A DNA stretch of 60,438 bases from the NCBI RefSeq assembly GCF_002150765.1, contig NZ_MUYM01000048.1:1-60438 (forward strand). The letters run 5' to 3'. A model generated the notes under the pieces. That model ran no database searches, had not been told where the DNA came from, and saw nothing but the letters and a program-made list of their open reading frames with translations. A program made the translations under genes and the position numbers. This DNA comes from Lentzea kentuckyensis (GTDB taxonomy: Bacteria; Actinomycetota; Actinomycetes; Mycobacteriales; Pseudonocardiaceae). This document shows, in pieces, positions 32,494-40,843 of this stretch. The stretch's first letter is position 1; every line of letters begins with the position of its first letter.

Positions 32494-32525
32494 CATTCCG
32501 TTTAGGAGGGCGACCATACGGAATG
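32494..32525. promoter_or_regulatory. Likely TetR operator between the DHA2 exporter and its regulator
   Basis: Perfect 8-bp arms CATTCCGT (32494-32501) and ACGGAATG (32518-32525) separated by 16 bases, with another ATTCC just after. It covers the divergent promoter region. The TetR ATG at 32563 lacks a ribosome site and follows TAGAGT by seven bases, suggesting a leaderless transcript. Confidence 0.6.
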
Positions 32526-32562
32526 CAGATTCCGGTGTCAACGACCCGGTAGAGTTGCAGGC

Positions 32563-33150
32563 ATGAGCACCTCTCCCACCGCAACCGAGGGTCAGTCCCC
32601 CGTTCAGCGCCCGCTGCGCGCGGACGCGCGGCGCAACCGCGAGCGGATCATCGTGGCCGCGAAGAGCGCACTCGGTGCCGACGGCGCGGACGTGCAGATG
32701 GAAGCCATCGCCAAGCGGGCGGGCGTCGGCGTGGGCACGCTCTACCGCCACTTCCCCACCAAGCACGCCCTGCTGGCCGAGATCACCCGGCAGTGGGTGC
32801 TCGAACGGATCGAGAACGCCACCACGGCGCTCGCGTTCAGCGATCCGTGGATGAGCCTGACGTCGTTCCTGGTCAGCAGTGGCGAGGCGATGTCGCGCGA
32901 CGCGGGCCTGTGCGAGGTGTTCAGCGAGGTGGCCACGTTCGACCTGTGCGAGGAGGAGAGCGCCGAGTACGCCGGGCTGCTCGCCACCATCATCTCGCGT
33001 GCGCACGAGGCCAAGGTGATGCGGCCCGACGTGTCGGTCGAGGACCTCCAGGGCCTGCTCTACGGGTTGTCGCACTCGATCGCGATGATGAGCAGGCGCT
33101 GGCAGATGTTCGTCGACGTGATGGCCGCCGGCCTGCGCGCGAGGAACTGA
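32563..33150 (+). CDS. TetR/AcrR family transcriptional regulator
   Basis: 195 residues. The N-terminal HTH is typical: LRADARRNRERIIVAAKSAL, then QMEAIAKRAGVGVGTLYRHF and PTKHALLAEI. The C-terminal half is the helical ligand-binding domain. It is divergent from the DHA2 exporter and most likely represses it and itself through the inverted repeat between them. The gene ends in a 9-bp-stem hairpin. Confidence 0.93.
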   Translation: MSTSPTATEGQSPVQRPLRADARRNRERIIVAAKSALGADGADVQMEAIAKRAGVGVGTLYRHFPTKHALLAEITRQWVLERIENATTALAFSDPWMSLTSFLVSSGEAMSRDAGLCEVFSEVATFDLCEEESAEYAGLLATIISRAHEAKVMRPDVSVEDLQGLLYGLSHSIAMMSRRWQMFVDVMAAGLRARN

Positions 33151-33173
33151 GCCGCGCCTCATCCGGCGCGGCT
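33150..33173. terminator. Bidirectional terminator between the TetR and methyltransferase genes
   Basis: Arms AGCCGCGCC and GGCGCGGCT (9 bp, perfect) with a six-base loop, spanning the short gap between two convergent stop codons. Confidence 0.75.
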
Positions 33174-33809
33174 GAACACCCTGAGCTCGTGGGCGTACCA
33201 CAGCCTGGTCACGTCCACCGAGCAAGCCAACCGGAACCCGCGTTCCACTACCAGGTCGGCCACCTCGCCGACCTTCGCGTGTCGCACCCATTCTCTCGCC
33301 ATCACCAGGTCGTGGAGCTGGTTGGCGACCGCTCGCCACCTCGGCCGGCACGCCATGTCCTTGTAGATCAGCACGCCTCGCGGGCGGACGGCGGCACACG
33401 CCCGGCGCAGCACCGCGGCGCGGTCCGCGACCGGCACGTGGTGCAGGACGTCCACGAGGCAGACCACGTCGAACTCGCGGTCGGGCCAGTCTCCGCGAAC
33501 GTCGCCGTACCCGAACTCGAGCCGCGCACCCGTGTCCCGCACCCGTTCGGCCACCAGCCGTGCCTCCCGAAGCGCGGCGCCGGACACCTCGAAGCCGGTC
33601 CCGTCGATCTCGCGGCCCAGCGCGGCCAGCAGTCCGAGCAGCAACCCGGACCCGCAGCCGGCGTCGAGCACCGACGCACCGGCCGGGACGTGGGCGACGA
33701 CCAGTTCGAACGGACAGATCCACGGGCGGTGCACCTGTCTGAGCCACACGCCGAACCCCCGGCCCCGGTACAGCGCGGCGGCCAGCCGGACCAGGTCGCG
33801 CGCCCTCAT
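33159..33809 (-). CDS. Class I SAM-dependent methyltransferase
   Basis: 216 residues. Motif I is ASVLDAGCGSGLLLGLLA and the post-I acidic residue lies in GTGFEVSG. DVVCLVDVLHHVP follows, typical of small-molecule methyltransferases. A C-terminal VDVTRLWYAHELRVFSR strand ends the fold. Its ATG overlaps the UbiA-family stop by four bases, so it is the third gene of a coupled operon GT87-UbiA-methyltransferase and may modify the lipid-linked product. Substrate unknown. Confidence 0.87.
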   Translation of the reverse strand: MRARDLVRLAAALYRGRGFGVWLRQVHRPWICPFELVVAHVPAGASVLDAGCGSGLLLGLLAALGREIDGTGFEVSGAALREARLVAERVRDTGARLEFGYGDVRGDWPDREFDVVCLVDVLHHVPVADRAAVLRRACAAVRPRGVLIYKDMACRPRWRAVANQLHDLVMAREWVRHAKVGEVADLVVERGFRLACSVDVTRLWYAHELRVFSRAG

Positions 33810-34693
33810 CGCAGCTGACTCCCCACCAGCTGGCAGAGGGCCAGGAGCACGAGGTACACCTGAAGCTGCCGATCGTGCAGCAGCAACGTCTCCGGCTCCT
33901 CCGCGTCACCTCTGTCGATGAGCAGGTTCAGCCTGAGCACCGCCAGCAGGAACGGCACGATCCCGGCCGCGTGCACCGTCGGCGCGATGCCTCCGCTCAG
34001 GTGTGCCGCCCACAGGCAGTAGGTCACGATCATGACGCCGGAGCAGGTGGCGCGGACGGTGACGAGATAGCCGAGCGTGTAGGCGTCGAGCGTGCGCCGG
34101 GTGACCGTCGATCCGCCGGACCGGAGTTCCGACTCCCGTTTCCCGATCACCAGCACGAGTGCTCCCATGGACACGACCAGCAGGTACCAGTTCGTGACGT
34201 CGACACCCACCGCGACCGCGCCCGCGAGCGCCCTCAGCACGTGACACGTCGCGACCGCCGCCAGATCGGCGACGGCGATCTGCCGGATCCAGAGCGTGTA
34301 CGCGGTGCTCAGCACCAGGTAGGCCAGGACCACGGCGCCGAACCACCAGCCGAGCACCAGCGACCCGCTCACCAGGGCCGCGAGGATCGCCAGCGCTCCC
34401 GCCGTCGCGGCCGCCCGCACGGAGATCAGCCCGGCCGCGACCGGGCGGTGCCGCTTGCGCGGGTGCGCCCGGTCCGACTCGGCGTCCGCGGCGTCGTTGA
34501 TCAGGTACGCGCCGCTCGCTGCCAGGCACAGCACACCGAACGCCGCCAGCGACCGGAGCAGCCCGTCGAGGTGCAGCAGCGCTCCGGACGCCAGCGGCGC
34601 GGTGAACACCATGCCGTTCTTCAGCCATTGACGCGGCCGCGCACCACGGGCCAGCGCCGCCGCGAACGAGGACCGCCGCGCCGGCGCGGTCAT
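33806..34693 (-). CDS. UbiA-family prenyltransferase, decaprenyl-phosphate phosphoribosyltransferase-like
   Basis: 295 residues with about eight membrane helices. The first Asp-rich site is YLINDAADAESDRAHPRKRH, followed by RPVAAGLI, and the N-terminus reads RPRQWLKNGMVFTAPLASG. This pattern is closer to the DPPR synthase branch, which adds phosphoribose to polyprenyl phosphate, than to quinone prenyltransferases. ATG 34693 lies one base after the stop of the GT87 gene. The pairing with a polyprenyl-sugar-using glycosyltransferase supports a lipid-linked pentose pathway (inference). Confidence 0.82.
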   Translation of the reverse strand: MTAPARRSSFAAALARGARPRQWLKNGMVFTAPLASGALLHLDGLLRSLAAFGVLCLAASGAYLINDAADAESDRAHPRKRHRPVAAGLISVRAAATAGALAILAALVSGSLVLGWWFGAVVLAYLVLSTAYTLWIRQIAVADLAAVATCHVLRALAGAVAVGVDVTNWYLLVVSMGALVLVIGKRESELRSGGSTVTRRTLDAYTLGYLVTVRATCSGVMIVTYCLWAAHLSGGIAPTVHAAGIVPFLLAVLRLNLLIDRGDAEEPETLLLHDRQLQVYLVLLALCQLVGSQLR

Positions 34694-34694
34694 G

Positions 34695-35909
34695 TCAGCG
34701 CACCAGCCGTTCGCGTTGTTCAGGCGACGTCCCCGCACCTGACCGCGTCACCGCGAGCCAGCCGAGCGCCGCCAGGCCCAGCAACGGGTACGCGCCGACC
34801 GCGAGGAACTGGAACACCGTGAACTTCAGCTCGCCACCGGTGTAGCTGACCATCAGCCAGGGCACCGCGATGAAGAAGACGCCCGCCACCAGTCCGGCGG
34901 CACCGCCCAGCACCACGTCCCTGCGCGCGATCGCCTCGCTGACCAGCACCAGCAACGCGGGCAGCACCCACACCCAGTGGTAGGTCCAGGCGATCGGCGA
35001 CACCAGCAGTGCGATCAACGCGTTGAGCGACAACGCGATGAGCAGACCGTGTTCGGCCCGCCGCAGCGCCTTGCGCATCGCCAGCACCGCGACCACGACG
35101 ACCACCGCGCTGACCGCGTAGACGACCGCGGTGTGGATCGGCAGCCAGTGGAACCGGCCGAGCAGACCGTGCAGCGACTGGTTCGGCGCCCACCACAGAC
35201 CGCCGACGAGATCCGTCGTCCTGGAGGTGTCGAAGCCGACACCGGTCCAGTAGGCGATCGAGTTCCCCGGTGCCAGCAGCAGACCGAGGCCGGTCAGCAC
35301 GATCGCGGTGCCCGCTGCCACCAGTGCCGCGCGGACATCCTTGCGCAGCAAGAAGAAGAGCACGAACACGGCGGGCAGCACCTTGATCGCCGCGGCGATG
35401 CCGACCAGGAGACCGCGCGGCCATCTGGGGCTGTCCACCAGGCAGTCCAGGCACACCAGCGCCATCAGCACGAGGTTCACCTGACCGAACGTCAAATCCT
35501 CCCGCACGGGGCCGAGCAGGGTCGCGAAGGGCAGCACCGCGGCCGCCGTCAGCTTCACGTCCAGATCTGGCCACCTCTTCGCGATCGCCTTGACGACCAC
35601 GTACACCACCGTCACGAGTGCTAGCAGCGACACGAGCCACCAGGCTCCGATCGCGAGCCCGCGCGGCAGGAACGTCAAGGGGGACAAGGCGACCGCCGCG
35701 ATGGGCGGATACATGAACGGCAGCTTCAGCTCCCCCGCCGCCGTGTGCAGCGGCGGCAGGTCGTAGATGTCGCCACCGTCGCGCCACGCGAGCGAGGCCA
35801 GCCGGTAGACGTCGAGGTCGAGTGACCGGAATCGATCAGTACCCAGCACGAACGCCACCACCGCCAGTTGGGCGATCACGGCGAGTGCGATTCTTCCGTT
35901 GCGTGGCAA
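34695..35909 (-). CDS. GT87-family polyprenyl-phosphate-sugar glycosyltransferase
   Basis: 404 residues with about ten membrane helices and the GT-C outline of GT87/DUF2029 enzymes: LDLDVYRLASLAWRDGGDIY with the early Asp of the catalytic loop, LPFMYPPIAAVALSPLTFLP, and SPIAWTYHWVWVLPALLVL near the middle. These use polyprenyl-phospho-mannose or related donors at the outer membrane face. TTG 35909 is the best start because GGGAGG lies nine bases upstream and no in-frame ATG fits. It heads a three-gene coupled operon. Confidence 0.85.
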   Translation of the reverse strand: MPRNGRIALAVIAQLAVVAFVLGTDRFRSLDLDVYRLASLAWRDGGDIYDLPPLHTAAGELKLPFMYPPIAAVALSPLTFLPRGLAIGAWWLVSLLALVTVVYVVVKAIAKRWPDLDVKLTAAAVLPFATLLGPVREDLTFGQVNLVLMALVCLDCLVDSPRWPRGLLVGIAAAIKVLPAVFVLFFLLRKDVRAALVAAGTAIVLTGLGLLLAPGNSIAYWTGVGFDTSRTTDLVGGLWWAPNQSLHGLLGRFHWLPIHTAVVYAVSAVVVVVAVLAMRKALRRAEHGLLIALSLNALIALLVSPIAWTYHWVWVLPALLVLVSEAIARRDVVLGGAAGLVAGVFFIAVPWLMVSYTGGELKFTVFQFLAVGAYPLLGLAALGWLAVTRSGAGTSPEQRERLVR

Positions 35910-36009
35910 CGGACATCACCTCCCACAGGCAACGGGAAGGTCCACAGTGGATCAATCCTACGGCCACGCGGAGCCCGTCGACTCGGACTTTCTTGCGTGC
36001 GGACCGGCG

Positions 36010-36951
36010 TCAGCTCGCCCGTTCCCGGACCCCTTGCGCCGTCCGGGTGCGATACGTGGACGGCGTGACGCCGTACCGTTTCCGGAACACCCGCTCGAAG
36101 TGGCTGAGATCCCGGTACCCCACCGCGTGACAGATGCTCGTGACGGACATGTCCGTCGTGAGCAGCAGCGTGCTCGCGTTCTCCAGCCGCAGTTCCGTCA
36201 CGTGCCCGACGAAACCGGTACCGGTGCGCGCCTTGAAGACGCGCGAGAAGTGGTAGCGACTCAGATACGCGTGCCGCGCCACGTCGTCGAGACAGAGGTC
36301 GCTGTCGGTGAAGTTCTCCTGGATGAAGTCGAGCGCACGCCGCAACGGGTCGTCCTCGTCGGGCTGCGGGTTCGCCCTGGGCGACGGAATCACGGACTCG
36401 GTCACCGACGTGGCCCCGGTGCGGAGGCTGCGCGCGAACCACAGCAGTTCGCGGCACAGTTCCCGCACCGCGCGCCCGAGGTCGGCACAGGCGACCTCGC
36501 CACCGGCTGGTCCGGCCTGGAAGTCGGCGTGCTGGGCCACCACCTGGCACGGGATCGCGACGGCGTGCAGCGAGCGTACGACGATGCGCAGGTGGTCCAC
36601 GGCCTGAGGACTGCCGGATCCGCCGCCGGCCGAGATCAACGCGACCGGGCGGTTGCGGACGTCCTGGAGTTCGAGGTGGTCGAGGGCGTTCTTGAGCACG
36701 CCCGAGTAGGAGTTGTGACACAGCGGCGTGAGCAGGATGAGCGCGTGCGCACTTCGCACCGCGGACCGGAAGCTCTTGACCCGATCGTCGTCCGCGCCGG
36801 GCATCGGGATGCGATGCTCGGCGAGATCCCAGACCGCGGTGTCGGCACCCGTCCCTTCGAGAGTCGCGGCGGCCAGATGAGCGAGTGTGCGGGTACGTGA
36901 TTGCCGGGAGGTGCTTCCCGCGACCAGAAGCACACGGGTTCCGCCTCCCAT
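36010..36951 (-). CDS. NADPH-dependent FMN reductase-AraC regulator fusion (copy 2)
   Basis: 313 residues, colinear with the protein encoded at 12331-13326. The flavodoxin-like domain (about 5-165) has VLLVAGSTSRQSRTRTLAHL, LLTPLCHNSYSGVLKNALDH and PVALISAGGGSG. The AraC domain (about 205-305) has YLSRYHFSRVFKARTG and SICHAVGYRDLSHFERVFRK. ATG 36951 has AGGGG seven bases upstream; upstream in-frame codons give an unlikely 34-residue extension. It stands alone between the GT87 operon and the amidase. An inverted repeat, TACCTGATAGGTA, sits 30 bases before the start and may be its own site. Confidence 0.85.
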   Translation of the reverse strand: MGGGTRVLLVAGSTSRQSRTRTLAHLAAATLEGTGADTAVWDLAEHRIPMPGADDDRVKSFRSAVRSAHALILLTPLCHNSYSGVLKNALDHLELQDVRNRPVALISAGGGSGSPQAVDHLRIVVRSLHAVAIPCQVVAQHADFQAGPAGGEVACADLGRAVRELCRELLWFARSLRTGATSVTESVIPSPRANPQPDEDDPLRRALDFIQENFTDSDLCLDDVARHAYLSRYHFSRVFKARTGTGFVGHVTELRLENASTLLLTTDMSVTSICHAVGYRDLSHFERVFRKRYGVTPSTYRTRTAQGVRERAS

Positions 36952-37252
36952 CACAATGCCCCTACCGCATGACTCATTAGAATACCTGATAGGTAGAATT
37001 CCACTTCGCCCCCCTTTGCGAAACATCCACTCACTGACAATGCACGGACACACTCACCCGACAGCGGCAACGCCGGACCACACTCCCAGGGCTCCCCGGT
37101 AATGGTCCATGACGTGCCCGTTCCCTGGATGCCGCCCCCAGCCGGCTCATCCATTCACGTCGAATGACAGCGCGGCCCGTTCACAATGTTTGGCCACATT
37201 CGGTCGTTCACAGTGAAGCAAATGAGATATTAAACGGAATCTCAACTTTCAT
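36952..37252. promoter_or_regulatory. Upstream region of the second reductase-AraC gene with small palindrome
   Basis: This 301-bp gap has no supported gene. TACCT-GAT-AGGTA lies at 36983-36995, within AT-richer DNA that should contain the promoter of the fusion gene. Nothing else stands out, apart from generally lower GC up to the amidase stop. Confidence 0.4.
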
Positions 37253-38776
37253 CTATGTGCGTTCAGGGTAACTCGCTGCACCGAACGGGCCAGCGGCCTG
37301 ACCGAAGGCGTGTGCCGCGGCCAGCAGCTTTGCGTCCTGGAGCGGCCGGGCGGTGAAGGTCACGCCGATGGGCAGACCGAACGAATCACCCGCCGGAACC
37401 GCGATGCTCGGATAGCCGGCGACGGCGGCCGGGGTAGCGCTGGACAACGCCGGGTGGTCACCGTTGACCAGGTCGATCATGCGAGCCGGTGACGTCGTCG
37501 GCGCCATCAGCAGGTCGAGGTCGAGCCCGTCGAGGACCGTGTCGAGCGCTCCCTTGGCGGCCGTCCGCGCGGCCGAGCGGGCCTCGTGACAGGCGGCGGG
37601 GTCGTCCGGCGCGGCCGCGGACCATTCGAAGATCTCCTGGCCGAAGTACCTGAGCTCCGCGTCCGCGTTCGCCCGGTTGAAGGCGATCAGGTCGGTGAGA
37701 CTCTTCGGCCGGTCACCGGGCACCTGGCTCAGGTAGGCGCCGATCTGGGGTTCGAACTCGCACAGCAGGGCGGCGAACTCCAGCCCGCGCACCCGGTCGA
37801 CCCCGGCGACGTCGGCCTGGTCGACCACCACCGCCCCGGCTTCCCGCAGCACCCGCACCGCGTTCTCCAGCACCGCGTCGGTCTCACCGCTCAGCCCGGT
37901 CAGCCCCGCCCGCCACACCCCGATCCGCTTGCCCTTCACCGCCGCGGCGCCTTCCGGTGCCAACGCGGTCCGTCCGCCCGACAGCACGTCGAAGACCAGC
38001 GCGGCATCGGCCGCCGTGCGCGCGATCGGTCCCGCGACGTCCTGCTGGGCCGAGATCGGCACCAGTCCCGCGGTGTCGACCACTCCGTGCGTCGGCTTGA
38101 GTCCCACGAGCCCCGTCACCGCACTCGGGCACACGATCGACCCGTCCGTCTCGGTGCCGACGGCGACCGGGGCGAACCCGGCTGCCACGGCTGCCGCCGA
38201 GCCGGCGCTCGACCCGCACGGACTGCGGCCGGGCGCACGCGGGTTCTCCGTCGCACCGCCGATCGCGCTCCACGACGCCGACGACTGCGATGAGCGGAAG
38301 TCGCTCCACTCGGCCAGGTTCGTCTTACCCAGCAGCACCGCGCCCGCGTCGCGCAGCCGCCTCGCCACCACGGAGTCCGGTCCCTGGGCGTCCTTCAACG
38401 CGAGCGATCCCGCCGTGGTCGGCATCTCGGTTCCGGTGCCGATGTTGTCCTTGAGCAGCACGGGAATCCCGTCGAGCGGGCCGCGCAACGTGCCGCCGGC
38501 CCGCCGGGCGTCGCTCTCCCGTGCCTTCGCGATCGCCTGCGGGTTGGTGGCGATGACCGCGCGCGGCCCCGTCCGGTCCTTCGTGGCGATGCGACCGAGG
38601 TAGATGCCGGTCAGGCGCACCGACGTCAGGCGGCCGGAGTCCATCGCCCGCTGCAAACCGGCGATGGACAGGCGGTCGACCTCCACCCCGCCACCGCGAG
38701 CCGGATCCGCCGCCGACGCGGAACTCGCCACGAGCACCAACCCGATGACACCGAGCACAACGCGCTGAACCACCAT
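37253..38776 (-). CDS. Secreted amidase (amidase-signature family)
   Basis: 507 residues. A signal peptide (MVVQRVVLGVIGLVLVASSASA) is followed by the amidase-signature fold. The Ser-cisSer-Lys triad is visible as the Lys in GIPVLLKDNIGTG, and Ser/Ser in GRSPCGSSAGSAAAVAAG and TETDGSIVCPSAVTGLVGLKP. It hydrolyses amide bonds of an unknown substrate outside the cell. ATG 38776. No operon partner is evident; the next gene is divergent. Confidence 0.92.
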   Translation of the reverse strand: MVVQRVVLGVIGLVLVASSASAADPARGGGVEVDRLSIAGLQRAMDSGRLTSVRLTGIYLGRIATKDRTGPRAVIATNPQAIAKARESDARRAGGTLRGPLDGIPVLLKDNIGTGTEMPTTAGSLALKDAQGPDSVVARRLRDAGAVLLGKTNLAEWSDFRSSQSSASWSAIGGATENPRAPGRSPCGSSAGSAAAVAAGFAPVAVGTETDGSIVCPSAVTGLVGLKPTHGVVDTAGLVPISAQQDVAGPIARTAADAALVFDVLSGGRTALAPEGAAAVKGKRIGVWRAGLTGLSGETDAVLENAVRVLREAGAVVVDQADVAGVDRVRGLEFAALLCEFEPQIGAYLSQVPGDRPKSLTDLIAFNRANADAELRYFGQEIFEWSAAAPDDPAACHEARSAARTAAKGALDTVLDGLDLDLLMAPTTSPARMIDLVNGDHPALSSATPAAVAGYPSIAVPAGDSFGLPIGVTFTARPLQDAKLLAAAHAFGQAAGPFGAASYPERT

Positions 38777-38964
38777 GGCCCCGTCCTACCGCCGAACGGC
38801 CGGTCAGGACCGGACTTTTCGGACGAAGGCGCAACATCCACCGTCGCTCACCGCAACGCCGCCCAGACCGCAAGATACGCATAGCTGACCCGTTCACCGC
38901 CTCAATATCGTTCGGCCACTTGTCGTACTCCGCTGCCTCAACTCGAAGTGGACGGTGGTTCGTC

Positions 38965-39456
38965 GTGCCGTTTCCCGCCCGCGTTCCCGCCATCGTGGCG
39001 ACTCTCCTGCTCCTCGGGATGCAGTCGGCCGCGGCAGACCCGGCCCTGCGCCATCGCGACCAGGCCCACGGTCAGTTCGAGATACACACCTGGGTGGACA
39101 CTCCGCTGCGAGACCTTCCCGGTGGCACCCGGATGAAGACGACGGCGACGACCCAGACCTTCCGGGGCGGCATCACCGGCTCCGGCGGTTCCGACTCCGT
39201 CGCGGTCGTGCGCCCGGACGGGACCTCGCAGTTCACCGGGTACGTGCGGGTGACCGGACGCGTCGGCGGCCGGGACGGCAGCTTCCTGCTGGAGGTCCGC
39301 GGGGGCTTCGACGGCACGGCCGCCCGCAGCACGTGGAAGGTCGTGCCGGGCACCGGCAGCGACGGACTGACCGGCCTGCGCGGTGAAGGCGGCCACGTGG
39401 CGACCTCGGACGCCTGGCCGTTCGTCACCTACACGCTGACCTACCGGTTCGAGTGA
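38965..39456 (+). CDS. Secreted DUF3224 family protein
   Basis: About 163 residues. A signal peptide (PARVPAIVATLLLLGMQSAAA) precedes a small beta-barrel of the DUF3224 type: MKTTATTQTFRGGITGSG, then QFTGYVRVTGRVGGRDGSFL and the final AWPFVTYTLTYRF. Function unknown. GTG 38965 is the likely start; an upstream ATG at 38920 gives an atypical extension. It is followed after seven bases by the M28-like gene, so the two are probably cotranscribed. Confidence 0.8.
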   Translation: MPFPARVPAIVATLLLLGMQSAAADPALRHRDQAHGQFEIHTWVDTPLRDLPGGTRMKTTATTQTFRGGITGSGGSDSVAVVRPDGTSQFTGYVRVTGRVGGRDGSFLLEVRGGFDGTAARSTWKVVPGTGSDGLTGLRGEGGHVATSDAWPFVTYTLTYRFE

Positions 39457-39463
39457 GGCCGTC

Positions 39464-40843
39464 GTGCGCGGAATGATCGCGGCAGCATGCGCGCTGGTGG
39501 TCCTGCTCGGCTCCACAGCGGTCCACGCCGATCCCGAATCCTCCTCCTACGACGGCGTGCACCGTCATCTCACGGCACTGCACGACATCGCCGTCGCCAA
39601 CGGCGGGACGCGAACGTCGGGCGGGGCGGGTTACGACGCGTCCGCCGAGTACGTGGCCGGCCAGCTGCGGGCCGCCGGCTACGAGGTGGTCGTGCAGGAC
39701 TACCCGTTCCCCGTCTACACCTCGAAGCCCGAGCTGCGGATCGGCACCACGAACTACACCGCGGGCCGGGACTTCTCGACCATGCTCCACTCCCCCGGTG
39801 GCACCGTCACCGCGCCGGTGACCGGGGTCGATCTCGTGCTGCCACCAGGACCGGCGCCGGACACGTCCAGCAGCGGCTGTGAGCCCGCCGACTTCACCGG
39901 TTTCCCGGCCGGCCACATCGCGCTGCTGCAACGCGGCACCTGCAACTACCGGACCAAGGCCCTCAACGCCCAGGCGGCGGGAGCCGTGGCGGCCGTGGTG
40001 TTCAACGAAGGCCAGCCGGGCCGGGTGAGCCAGCTGTTCGGCAACCTCTCCTCGCCGGGGGTCACGATTCCCGTGCTGAGCGCGAGCTTCGAGACAGGTG
40101 CCCGGCTCGCGCGACCCGGCACCACGGCACAGCTCGCGACAGGACCGGTCACGACGGCCGGGCTCACCCGCAACCTCACCGCGCAGACCAGCGCGGTGAC
40201 GACCGGCGAGATCGTCGTGGTCGGCGCGTACCTCGACTCGGCACCGTCGTCGCCCGGTGCCAACAGCAACGCCTCTGGCGCCGCCGCGGTGCTCGATCTC
40301 GCGGTGCGGATGAGCCGCCAGCAACCCCAGCACGCCGTGCGGTTCGCGTGGTTCGGCAGCCATGAGGTGCACGCGTCAGGCGCGACGCACTACGCCTTCA
40401 CGCTGCCGCCCGACGAAGCCGCGAGCATCGCCGCGTACGTCGATGTCGACGCCATCGGCTCGCGCAACCACATCGTGGGCGTGCACGGACACGCGCGGGC
40501 CGATGCCTGGTGGAACCGCGGACCGGTGGCCACGGTGTTCGACAGGTACTTCGACCGGCGGCACCAACCCCACGAACGACTCGGCGGCACGGCGGAGTCC
40601 GATGCCCGGCCGTTCGCCGACATCGGTGTCCCCACCGCGACGCTCACGGCGGGCACCACCGGGACCAAGACCTGGCGGCAGCAGGCGCTCTACGGCGGCC
40701 GCGCGGGCAAACCCTACGACCCGTGCCGCGCCATCGCGTGCGACGGACCGGGCAACGTCGACCGCGGTGTGCTCCGGTTGCACGCCCGTGCGCTGGAGCA
40801 GGCGGTCGCCGAACTCGCGCACCGTCCTCCGGCGCGACGATGA
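39464..40843 (+). CDS. Secreted M28-like peptidase with PA domain and altered metal ligands
   Basis: 459 residues with a signal peptide ending near VHA. It has the M28 aminopeptidase plan with a PA insertion (about 130-245, including GHIALLQRGTCNYRTKALNAQAAGA). Active family members bind two zincs through GxHxD, NDN, EE, D and DH motifs. Here the matching sites read GAYLDSA (His to Tyr), GANSNASG (Asp to Ser), WFGSHEV (first Glu to His), AYVDVDAIGSRN (Asp kept) and ESDARPF (His lost). Peptidase activity is therefore doubtful; it may bind a ligand or use another metal set. GTG 39464. Its stop overlaps the next ATG. Confidence 0.85.
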   Translation: MRGMIAAACALVVLLGSTAVHADPESSSYDGVHRHLTALHDIAVANGGTRTSGGAGYDASAEYVAGQLRAAGYEVVVQDYPFPVYTSKPELRIGTTNYTAGRDFSTMLHSPGGTVTAPVTGVDLVLPPGPAPDTSSSGCEPADFTGFPAGHIALLQRGTCNYRTKALNAQAAGAVAAVVFNEGQPGRVSQLFGNLSSPGVTIPVLSASFETGARLARPGTTAQLATGPVTTAGLTRNLTAQTSAVTTGEIVVVGAYLDSAPSSPGANSNASGAAAVLDLAVRMSRQQPQHAVRFAWFGSHEVHASGATHYAFTLPPDEAASIAAYVDVDAIGSRNHIVGVHGHARADAWWNRGPVATVFDRYFDRRHQPHERLGGTAESDARPFADIGVPTATLTAGTTGTKTWRQQALYGGRAGKPYDPCRAIACDGPGNVDRGVLRLHARALEQAVAELAHRPPARR

